Shown here: one piece after another, positions 1 through 5,074 of the stretch | Numbering within the stretch: position 1 is the stretch's first letter | Layout of the letters: every line of letters begins with the position of its first letter | Assembly (NCBI GenBank): GCA_026395105.1 | Contig: JAPLZH010000009.1 | Coordinates: 1 to 8,782, forward strand | From: Candidatus Tayloriibacteriota bacterium | GTDB taxonomy: Bacteria > Patescibacteriota > Minisyncoccia > Phycocordibacterales > PALSA-1337 | Reading direction: 5' to 3' | Length of the DNA stretch: 8,782 nucleotides | Made by a program: the position numbers and the translations under genes | Notes under the pieces: generated by a model | What the model saw: the letters and a program-made list of their open reading frames with translations, nothing else | Told to the model about the DNA's origin: nothing | The model's database searches: none

Positions 1-324
1 AAAGAGGTGCAGAAACTACCTCCATACTAGCCTCTGTACTCCTATCTCTTAAGTGGAATAATCCCAGGAACTGGTTCCAAAAGTTCATGTCTATTTAAGG
101 TTGATAAATATGGAGATTGGGGAGGGTGTGGGTACTTACTAGTTCGGTAAAGAAAAATACGCAAGAAAGCCTTATGTTTAAGGGTGGAGAGGGGACTTGG
201 TTAGGCATAAAATTTGCTTCGCAAATTTTTGCCTGACCGCGCCTCCCTCGCCCCAGTTCGCACTGGATTACCAGTGCTCACAACGGGGCTTCGGTCCGGC
301 GTTCAAGTCCTCTCCCGTGCACCA
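1..324 (+). ncRNA. ssrA: candidate tmRNA, 3' part (5' end outside window)
   Basis: No convincing ORF is present, but the stretch is rich in RNA-like structure. Hairpin 199-207/230-238 continues as 209-217/221-229 around a TTC loop. A stem GCCCC 250-254/GGGGC 285-289 encloses hairpin 260-266/271-277 with loop ATTA. The 3' end reads TTCGG, two bases, a 5-nt stem half CGGCG (296-300 plus G301 region), TTCAAGT, then 12 nt and ACCA ending at 324. From memory, this spacing matches the end of bacterial tmRNA (TTCGGAC, T-stem, TTCAACT). The acceptor-like 3' strand carries T at the position equivalent to 70, as expected for G3-U70 alanylation. Against this, the T-stem does not pair in the present sequence, because its 3' half is identical to that of the neighbouring tRNA-Leu. 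I could not settle the tag reading frame, and the 5' acceptor strand is not visible. RNase P RNA was considered and rejected. If correct, the RNA rescues stalled ribosomes with SmpB. Confidence 0.4.
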
Positions 325-380
325 AAAGAAAAATCCGCTTTAGCGGATTTTTCTTTTGGTGCACGGGAGAGGACTTGAAC
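301..380. repeat. perfect 39-bp inverted repeat, 2-nt centre
   Basis: Arms 301-339 and 342-380 are exact reverse complements around TT at 340-341; the match stops at 300/381. The right arm is the 3' end of tRNA-Leu(UAG): T-loop, T-stem 3' half, acceptor strand, CCA and terminator. The left arm gives the plus-strand RNA an identical 3' end. Only the central part (about 325-356) is explained by a shared terminator; the outer 24 bp per arm are not. Confidence 0.97.
325..356. terminator. bidirectional intrinsic terminator
   Basis: A GC-containing stem (ATCCGCT/AGCGGAT) flanked by A-runs on one side and T-runs on the other forms an uninterrupted hairpin with a T-rich tail on both strands. It starts immediately after the CCA of the plus-strand RNA (324) and of tRNA-Leu(UAG) (357), so it would end both convergent transcripts. 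No T-tail lies outside the palindrome other than the one in the stem, which is common for two-way terminators. Confidence 0.7.
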
Positions 381-440
381 CTCCATGCCTTGCGGCACTA
401 GCTCCTAAGGCTAGCGTGTCTGCCATTTCACCACCCGTGC
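357..440 (-). tRNA. tRNA-Leu (anticodon UAG)
   Basis: On the minus strand the acceptor GCACGGG pairs with CCCGTGC and is followed by discriminator A and an encoded CCA (357-359). The D-arm is normal. The anticodon stem CTAGC/GCTAG encloses loop CTTAGGA, giving anticodon TAG. A long variable arm (TGCC/GGCA) marks it as a class II tRNA, as expected for leucine. The T-arm is GGAGG-TTCAAGT-CCTCT, with one G-U pair. It is the only one of the four tRNA genes here with a genome-encoded CCA. It is the last gene of the apparent Leu-Lys-Leu operon and runs into the terminator at 325-356. Confidence 0.97.
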
Positions 441-446
441 AGGGTG

Positions 447-519
447 TGCGCCCAGTAGGAATCGAACCTACGACCAATCGCTTAAGAGGCGAGTGCTCTA
501 CCAGCTGAGCTATGGGCGC
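447..519 (-). tRNA. tRNA-Lys (anticodon CUU)
   Basis: The cloverleaf is complete: acceptor GCGCCCA/TGGGCGC, D-stem GCTC/GAGC, anticodon loop CTCTTAA with anticodon CTT, T-arm GTAGG-TTCGATT-CCTAC, discriminator A. The outermost pair of the anticodon stem (C27-U43) is mismatched. No CCA is encoded (CAC follows), so a CCA-adding enzyme is needed. It lies 6 nt before tRNA-Leu(UAG) in the direction of transcription. Confidence 0.95.
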
Positions 520-565
520 GCTACCATAGATTAACTGAAAACTGAGCTTTAATCAAGCCTAACTG

Positions 566-648
566 TGCCCGAGGTGGGAATCGAACCCACATCCCGTTAA
601 GAGACACGATTTTAAGTCGTGCGCGTATACCAGTTCCGCCACTCGGGC
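566..648 (-). tRNA. tRNA-Leu (anticodon UAA)
   Basis: The acceptor GCCCGAG pairs with CTCGGGC, with discriminator A. The anticodon stem CACGA/TCGTG encloses loop CTTAAAA, anticodon TAA. A long variable arm precedes the T-arm GTGGG-TTCGATT-CCCAC, as in class II leucine tRNAs. No CCA is encoded. It is the first tRNA behind the promoter at 679-708, and the 46-nt gap to tRNA-Lys has no terminator-like hairpin, so the three tRNAs are probably one transcript. Confidence 0.97.
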
Positions 649-678
649 ATTAATTCACATATTTGGGGTACTGGTAGG

Positions 679-708
679 ATTGTAGCACTATTCTAGTGTC
701 TTTTTCAA
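679..708 (-). promoter_or_regulatory. sigma70-type promoter of the Leu-Lys-Leu tRNA operon
   Basis: On the minus strand, TTGAAA (703-708) and TACAAT (679-684) are separated by 18 nt, and tRNA-Leu(UAA) starts about 30 nt downstream of the -10. The spacer contains an inverted repeat CACTA-TTC-TAGTG (686-698). Both boxes match consensus at five of six bases. The assignment is by sequence only. Confidence 0.6.
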
Positions 709-724
709 CTATGCAAAGCTAAAT

Positions 725-1168
725 TTAAGCGAATTTAACAACAGCCTTAATTTTATGAACATCATTTTTTATCACTTCTATATCTTCATCATGTCTTTCG
801 ACTTTTTCATTTGTGCTCTTAAGGGCGTCTCCGACTGTTTTCATATTATCATTAAAAGCTTCTAATAATATACCCACATGCCTTTCATTATCATTTTTTA
901 ATTCCTCAAATTTACTATTCATCTCTCCTCTAACTTCTGCAAATTTACTATTCATCTCTCCTCTAACTTCTGAAAATTTATCATTCATTTCTTTCTTAAG
1001 ATCGAAAAACTTTTGATCTACCAAGTCAAACTTCTTATCTATGTTCTCAAACCTCTTATCTATTCCATCAAATCTTTTATCCAGCTTCTTTTCGAAGGAA
1101 TTAAATTCCTCCTTTAAATCTTTTTTAGTCACGTATTCAGTTTTTCCGATATTTTGATTTATTCGCAT
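725..1168 (-). CDS. small coiled-coil protein of unknown function
   Basis: This 147-aa charged protein has no signal peptide or membrane segment. Residues about 20-57 are nearly perfect heptads of the type DKRFxxI, DKRFENI, DKKFDLV. They then switch to an 11-residue period (FSEVRGEMNSK and FAEVRGEMNSK, about 65-86), a shift from left-handed coiled-coil to hendecad packing. The C-terminal part (about 95-147) is again helical and charged. This predicts a rod-like oligomer; similar heptad-rich proteins occur in phage fibres and as uncharacterised bacterial proteins, but I do not recognise a family. The start at 1168 is supported by a TAAAAT box 6 nt upstream; no Shine-Dalgarno is present. It stands alone between the tRNA operon and tRNA-Cys, on the same strand. 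The reading frame is convincing because the repeat is amino-acid periodic. Confidence 0.85.
   Translation of the reverse strand: MRINQNIGKTEYVTKKDLKEEFNSFEKKLDKRFDGIDKRFENIDKKFDLVDQKFFDLKKEMNDKFSEVRGEMNSKFAEVRGEMNSKFEELKNDNERHVGILLEAFNDNMKTVGDALKSTNEKVERHDEDIEVIKNDVHKIKAVVKFA
908..990 (-). repeat. 33-bp tandem repeat inside the coiled-coil gene
   Basis: Copies at 908-940 and 941-973 differ only at the last base, and a degenerate partial third copy follows (974-about 990). Each encodes 11 residues. Near-identity at DNA level implies a recent duplication, so rod length could vary between strains. Confidence 0.93.
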
Positions 1169-1174
1169 GGAGCT

Positions 1175-1180
1175 ATTTTA
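1175..1180 (-). promoter_or_regulatory. -10 box (TAAAAT) 6 nt before the coiled-coil gene
   Basis: The hexamer TAAAAT on the minus strand lies 6 nt from the ATG at 1168, close to the 7-nt spacing seen at three other genes here. Transcription from it would begin at or next to the start codon. No clear -35 was found. Confidence 0.45.
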
Positions 1181-1296
1181 ATTTAATGGCTGTAGAAAAG
1201 CTAGAAAAAGTTATGCACATTCTCACAAAAACTTCATAAAGATTTTATCTCGAAATTTATTTTCCATCTCGCACTTATACTCAGCCATTTTTCGGG

Positions 1297-1370
1297 AGGC
1301 GTAGGCCGGGCTCGAACCGGCGCATAACAGTTTTGCAGACTGTCGCGTTGACCAACTTCGCCACTACGCC
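1297..1370 (-). tRNA. tRNA-Cys (anticodon GCA)
   Basis: The acceptor GGCGTAG pairs with CTACGCC, the anticodon stem ACAGT/ACTGT encloses loop CTGCAAA (anticodon GCA), and the T-arm is GCCGG-TTCGAGC-CCGGC. The discriminator is U, the usual identity base of tRNA-Cys. CCC follows, so CCA is not encoded. The first seven bases of the tRNA are also the last bases of rbfA, including its TAG stop. No separate promoter is visible within rbfA's 3' end, so the tRNA is probably cut out of the infB-rbfA transcript by RNase P. Confidence 0.96.
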
Positions 1371-1702
1371 ATATTTGAAATCTCCTCAATCCTCTGTCTA
1401 TTTTTCTCTCCTGTATCTAATAAGAAATCTACATACGGAATTCTGCCAAAAGATGAATTTTCTGTAATGAATTCTCTAAGCTCAGTTCGCTTTCTCTTCA
1501 AAAAGTCCATAGCTTCTGTTTCTTTATGATCAGGGAAGACGGAAACATAGATAAGAGCTTTATTCTCTGTATGATCAAACTGAATATTAGTAACAGTGAT
1601 TAGAGACGCTTTTCCGCCTTCACGAGAAATGTACTGCGAAGCTAATTCGCGTATAATTTCCTTCATTCTTCCGTCTTTTATATCTCCTGATCTAGTACTC
1701 AT
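1364..1702 (-). CDS. rbfA: ribosome-binding factor A (RbfA)
   Basis: This 112-aa protein is of normal RbfA length. RbfA is a KH-like protein that binds the immature 30S subunit, helps 16S rRNA 5'-end maturation and is needed for growth in the cold. Visible family landmarks are the N-terminal helix region (RMKEIIRELASQYI), the strand LITVTNIQFDHTENKALIYVSV, the helix with RTELREFI, and the C-terminal IPYVDFLLDTGEKNRQRIEEI, where the family has the pattern PxLxFxxDxSxxxxxrI. It follows infB by 18 nt, the classical order. The start at 1702 is preceded at 7 nt by a perfect TATAAT, so the gene may also be made from its own leaderless transcript. The stop codon sits inside the tRNA-Cys acceptor stem (7-nt overlap). 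Confidence 0.9.
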   Translation of the reverse strand: MSTRSGDIKDGRMKEIIRELASQYISREGGKASLITVTNIQFDHTENKALIYVSVFPDHKETEAMDFLKRKRTELREFITENSSFGRIPYVDFLLDTGEKNRQRIEEISNMA

Positions 1703-1709
1703 GAATGGT

Positions 1710-1715
1710 ATTATA
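1710..1715 (-). promoter_or_regulatory. -10 box (TATAAT) 7 nt before rbfA
   Basis: A perfect minus-strand TATAAT in the 18-nt infB-rbfA gap is followed by seven bases and the ATG. A weak -35 candidate TTGTTA lies 16 nt further upstream, inside the infB 3' end. Transcription would start at the A of the ATG. Confidence 0.5.
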
Positions 1716-1720
1716 CAGAA

Positions 1721-3334
1721 TTATAATTCCTTAACAACAAAGCATTGGATTTTATCACCTATAGTGATTTCAATCTTTGCCTCTACTAATAACCCACATT
1801 CATAACCTTCATTTACTTCTTCAGTCTTCTTTTTATTCTGCTGAAGTTCACGGATTTTTCCACGGCCTATCTCTGCATCACGTCTTAAGATTTTCACTTC
1901 ACTGCCGAGTTTTATGAATCCTTGCTGTACTTTTCCGCCGATGATCTGCTTATCCTTTGCCTTACTGAATACCTGCATGACTTTTAGAGTTCCTGTAGCT
2001 TCGTCTACATAAACCTTCGGCTTATTCTCTTTAACGAGTTCTGCTAGAAATTCTACGAGTTTGTAAATAATATTCCAAGTTTTAACTTTTACGCCAGATC
2101 TCTCGACTATCCCAGCTGCCTTAGGATCTACTTCTACGTTAAAGCCGAGTATATATGTCGCTGGATTTGCCATTCCTGCCTTTACATCACTTTCAGAAAT
2201 TTCTCCGATTCCATCATAGATAACGTGCAAAATGACGCCATTGAGTACGAGCTTTTTCATCTCATGCCTAATACCTTCTAGGCTTCCGACTGTATCTGCT
2301 TTAATGATTAGGGGGATAGTGACTGTAGGTGCTTCTGCTGGGATTTTTTCTCCTGTGCTCGACACGCTAGATATAGAACTAGCTGCTCTATCAGCAATGT
2401 CCTTCTTTATCTTTTCTGCCTTTTTCGCCACTTCTGCATCAGATGCAAATTTTTCTTTATATATTTCTCGAGCAACTTCCGCTTCTTTTTTCGTCTTAAA
2501 AGCATGGAAAATAGAGCCTACGCCCGGAATTTTATCAAAACCTATAACACGTGCCGGTCGTCCAGGTTTTGCTTCCTTAATAGGTCTACCGTAACAGTTT
2601 TCGAAAATGCGAACAGGGGATATAGCGTCATCTGCTAGAATGTGCATTCCTGATGTTAATACTCCTTCTTTAACTATGAGAGTAGCAGCGATACCTTTTT
2701 TCGGATTCAAATGCGCTTCTACGACTATCCCGCTCGGCTGTGCATCGAAGTTAGCGCGAAGGTCCGCTACGTCCGCCATAAGTGTAATCATGTCTAGGAG
2801 TTCGGGAATTCCTTTTCCAGTAACTGAAGAGATGGGGACAAAGGAAATGTCTCCTCCGTATCCTTCTAGATAGATTTCATTTTCGGCTAGAGAGATTTTT
2901 GTTCTTTCTATGTCGGCACTAGGTTTATCTATTTTTGTAATGGCGACTATAAAAGGAATATTTGCCTTTTTAATGCATTCATATGCCTCAACTGTCTGAG
3001 GTTTAACTCCGTCTTCACCGGATACTATTAAGATGGCGATATCAGCAGCGCTCGCTCCGCGCTCTCTGATTCCAGTAAAGGCTTCGTGTCCGGGAGTGTC
3101 TAGGAATGTGATAAGTCCGCTTTTTCCAGCACCGGCTCCTTCTTCAGGGACGTGGGCTACTTCATATGCACCGAGATGCTGTGTGATTCCGCCAGCTTCT
3201 CCGCCGGCTACATTTGATTTACGAATATAGTCTAAAAGGGTAGATTTACCATGGTCAATATGACCCATAATGACAACTACAGGTGGACGTGTCTTAAAAC
3301 TTTTCGGGCTCGCATTTGTTATGACCATAGGCAT
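1721..3334 (-). CDS. infB: translation initiation factor IF-2, short form
   Basis: This GTPase brings fMet-tRNA to the 30S P site and promotes subunit joining. G motifs are all visible: GHIDHGKST (24-32), switch region GGITQHLGAYEV (48-59), DTPGHEAF (79-86), TKID (133-136) and SSVTGKG (169-175). Domain II follows (about 200-280), then a helical, low-complexity linker (285-335), domain III (about 336-420) and the tRNA-binding domain IV (about 440-537, with EATGTLKVMQVF and the late GDKIQCF). At 537 aa it is far shorter than the about 740-890 aa of model bacteria, because the IF2N-type N-terminal region is missing, as often in reduced genomes. The G4 motif has Thr where NKxD is usual. Met3 is a possible alternative start, since TATTGT lies 7 nt before it. 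It begins 18 nt after the DUF4446 gene and is likely in the same operon. Confidence 0.96.
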   Translation of the reverse strand: MPMVITNASPKSFKTRPPVVVIMGHIDHGKSTLLDYIRKSNVAGGEAGGITQHLGAYEVAHVPEEGAGAGKSGLITFLDTPGHEAFTGIRERGASAADIAILIVSGEDGVKPQTVEAYECIKKANIPFIVAITKIDKPSADIERTKISLAENEIYLEGYGGDISFVPISSVTGKGIPELLDMITLMADVADLRANFDAQPSGIVVEAHLNPKKGIAATLIVKEGVLTSGMHILADDAISPVRIFENCYGRPIKEAKPGRPARVIGFDKIPGVGSIFHAFKTKKEAEVAREIYKEKFASDAEVAKKAEKIKKDIADRAASSISSVSSTGEKIPAEAPTVTIPLIIKADTVGSLEGIRHEMKKLVLNGVILHVIYDGIGEISESDVKAGMANPATYILGFNVEVDPKAAGIVERSGVKVKTWNIIYKLVEFLAELVKENKPKVYVDEATGTLKVMQVFSKAKDKQIIGGKVQQGFIKLGSEVKILRRDAEIGRGKIRELQQNKKKTEEVNEGYECGLLVEAKIEITIGDKIQCFVVKEL

Positions 3335-3352
3335 AACAATACAAGAAAATGG

Positions 3353-3826
3353 CTAAATTAGCAAACCTTTTGCCTTCATTAAGGCTTCTTTTTCTTCCTC
3401 TGTTAGTTCTAATTCCGACGAATGTTTTTTTATAGCTTTCGAAAAGATGCCGACATGGTCGCGGGTATATAGGCTAGATATAACAACGCCGTCACCTTCT
3501 TCGTTTATAAATGCTGTAGCGAAGCTCTGATTTCCTCCAGAGGCGCCAGTTCCTTTAAAAGGATTAAAGCGAACTGTATGAATTCCTCTAACTGTTCCAC
3601 GAAGTCTCTTCTCTACATTTTCTAAATAATTTTCTGTGTCATTTCTGAAGCCGTGTAGGTCTTTAATGTTTAAAGTGAGCGCCTGAATTCCTTCTTCAAT
3701 GTTCTTTGCAGACGATCCGCCGAGCATTTTCTTAATTCTAAAGTGCAAAAGTGTGACGAGTATAGCGAGTATTAGTACGGCTAGTGCTAAAATGCCGATA
3801 GGGATGGTGTAATTGTTTAATTCCAT
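3353..3826 (-). CDS. DUF4446-type single-pass membrane protein
   Basis: This 157-aa protein has one N-terminal membrane helix (about 7-28, PIGILALAVLILAILVTLL) followed by basic residues, so the rest should be cytoplasmic. A helical stretch (40-80) leads to the signature VRFNPFKGTGASGGNQSFA and VVISSLYTRDHVGIFSKAI, then ELTEEEKEAL, which I recognise as the DUF4446 pattern (family conserved as NPF, then SFA, then xSxxxR, then LSxEE). Its molecular function is unknown. Start choice: an ATG at 3835 would extend it by three codons, but that ATG lies within the TATAAT box; the ATG at 3826 has the box exactly 7 nt upstream, as at rbfA and the HtrA-like gene, so 3826 is preferred. It heads the infB-rbfA-tRNA-Cys block, where nusA stands in many bacteria. 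Confidence 0.82.
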   Translation of the reverse strand: MELNNYTIPIGILALAVLILAILVTLLHFRIKKMLGGSSAKNIEEGIQALTLNIKDLHGFRNDTENYLENVEKRLRGTVRGIHTVRFNPFKGTGASGGNQSFATAFINEEGDGVVISSLYTRDHVGIFSKAIKKHSSELELTEEEKEALMKAKGLLI

Positions 3827-3833
3827 GCATAGC

Positions 3834-3841
3834 ATTATACT
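3834..3841. promoter_or_regulatory. overlapping divergent -10 boxes
   Basis: TATAAT on the minus strand (3834-3839) overlaps TATACT on the plus strand (3836-3841). The minus box is 7 nt from the DUF4446 ATG at 3826; the plus box is 15 nt from the cysteine desulfurase ATG, giving at most a very short leader. Only 30 bp separate the two start codons, so one nearly symmetrical element probably serves both operons. -35 boxes are poor on both strands. Confidence 0.5.
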
Positions 3842-3856
3842 ATACGCTACAAATAT

Positions 3857-5074
3857 ATGAAAAGAATATATCTAGATTATGCATCATTAACACCTATAGA
3901 TAAAGAGGTTAAAAAGGTTATGATGAAATACATGGGGGAGGAATTTGGAAATCCTTCGTCTATTCACGCCCTCGGTGTAGAGGCAAAGGATGAACTCGGC
4001 CGATCTAGGAAAATTTGCTCTGAGTTTTTAAATGCTCATATAGATGAAATCTTTTTTACGGGAAGTGGAACGGAGGCGAATAATCTAGCTATTATGGGCG
4101 CAGTGGAGGCGAATTTCAGAAAGGGAATTAAATATGAAAATCAGCACATGGTCGTTTCGTCTATAGAACACTCCTCAGTTTTAGAATGTGCGAAAGTGCT
4201 GTCGGCAAAGGGAGTTTCTGTGACTTATTTAAATGTAGATAAAAATGGGCTAGTACTTCTCGATGAATTAAAGTTCGCGTTAAATAAAAAAACGGTTTTA
4301 GTTTCTGTGATGATGGTGAATAATGAGATCGGGGTGGTGGAACCTGTGAGGGACATTGCGAAAATAATTCGGGATTATAATAAAAAAGAAAAGACGAACT
4401 CGGAGCAGTCGGAAAATGTGCATAATGGGAAAGTGATATTTCACACAGACGCCAGTCAGTCCGCGCTCTATTTAGAATTAAACGTCGAAACACTCGGCGT
4501 AGATTTACTAACAATAGATTCTCATAAGGTAAATGGCCCCCGTGGCATCGCTTTGCTTTACAAAAAAAGAGGAGTGGAAATAGACGCCGTCATTCACGGT
4601 GGTGGGCAGGAATCCGGCCTTCGTTCTGGAACAGAAAACCTGCCAGCTATCTGTGGCTTCGCTAGAGCACTAGAAATGGCAAAGGCTACGGCTAAACGAA
4701 AAAAGGAAAGTGAGCGCATAGCGCTTTTACGAAATGAATTTGAGGCAAAGGTTTTGAGGGCTTTCCCTAAATCTTTTGTCACCTCTTCTTCAGTAGAAAG
4801 AATCCCTCATATTTCAAATATCGTTTTTCCAAATATAGATAATGAATATTTCGTCCTTTGCCTAGACGCACTCGGAATTTACTGTTCTACTAAGAGTTCC
4901 TGCCTTCGTGATGAGGATGAATCGTATGTTTTAAAGGCTATCGGCTTAGAGAAAAGCGCGCGCGGAGGATCCGTTCGTTTTTCCTTCGGAAAGTGGAATA
5001 AAAGAAGTGAACTTCCATATATTTTAAAAATGATATTAAAGTGCTATAATCTAGGACATGGAACACTTAAATAA
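3857..5074 (+). CDS. iscS: cysteine desulfurase, IscS/NifS type
   Basis: This PLP enzyme (405 aa) removes sulfur from cysteine as a persulfide, giving alanine, for Fe-S clusters or tRNA thiolation. Seen in order: IYLDYASLTP (4-13), GNPSSIH (31-37), the cofactor loop GSGTEANN (69-76), EHSS with the PLP-stacking His105, NNEIG (155-159), HTDASQ (196-201) with Asp198, SHKVNGPRG with the PLP lysine K224, and GLRSGTEN (254-261). The persulfide cysteine is C349 in KSSCLRDEDESYVL, the group I arrangement (IscS/NifS, not SufS). Extra residues about 174-191 (KKEKTNSEQSENVHNG) lengthen the loop before HTDASQ. The symbol is by family; no iscU, iscA or mnmA is in the window, so the acceptor is unknown. 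The last 17 nt overlap the start of the next gene and contain that gene's -10 box. Confidence 0.93.
   Translation: MKRIYLDYASLTPIDKEVKKVMMKYMGEEFGNPSSIHALGVEAKDELGRSRKICSEFLNAHIDEIFFTGSGTEANNLAIMGAVEANFRKGIKYENQHMVVSSIEHSSVLECAKVLSAKGVSVTYLNVDKNGLVLLDELKFALNKKTVLVSVMMVNNEIGVVEPVRDIAKIIRDYNKKEKTNSEQSENVHNGKVIFHTDASQSALYLELNVETLGVDLLTIDSHKVNGPRGIALLYKKRGVEIDAVIHGGGQESGLRSGTENLPAICGFARALEMAKATAKRKKESERIALLRNEFEAKVLRAFPKSFVTSSSVERIPHISNIVFPNIDNEYFVLCLDALGIYCSTKSSCLRDEDESYVLKAIGLEKSARGGSVRFSFGKWNKRSELPYILKMILKCYNLGHGTLK
5045..5050 (+). promoter_or_regulatory. -10 box (TATAAT) inside the cysteine desulfurase gene
   Basis: A perfect TATAAT is followed by seven bases (CTAGGAC) and the ATG at 5058. 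In the upstream gene the same bases encode Tyr-Asn near the C-terminus. AGGA lies only 1 nt from the ATG, too close for a Shine-Dalgarno. This supports a separate leaderless transcript for the HtrA-like gene and probably clpB. Confidence 0.55.

Noticed and set aside
199..238. Intrinsic terminator
   Set aside because: The hairpin is strong, but no T-run follows it on either strand, and the sequence continues GC-rich on the plus side.
1..324. RNase P RNA as an explanation of the structured region
   Set aside because: The conserved GAGGAAAGTCC and ACAGAA-type core motifs are not present on either strand, and a CCA end is not expected.
908..990. CRISPR-like array
   Set aside because: The units are contiguous with no spacers and are in-frame coding repeats.
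813..1016. Plus-strand ORF opposite the coiled-coil gene
   Set aside because: Its internal repetition (FISPLTSANLL) is only the shadow of the 33-bp repeats of the minus-strand gene.
3827..3835. Upstream ATG (3835) as the DUF4446 gene start
   Set aside because: It lies inside the -10 box, so a transcript from that promoter would not contain it; an upstream promoter was not seen.
4161..4514. 117-aa ORF opposite the cysteine desulfurase gene
   Set aside because: It is fully antisense to a well-conserved enzyme gene, with no family features and atypical composition; the same holds for the other antisense frames within infB and clpB.
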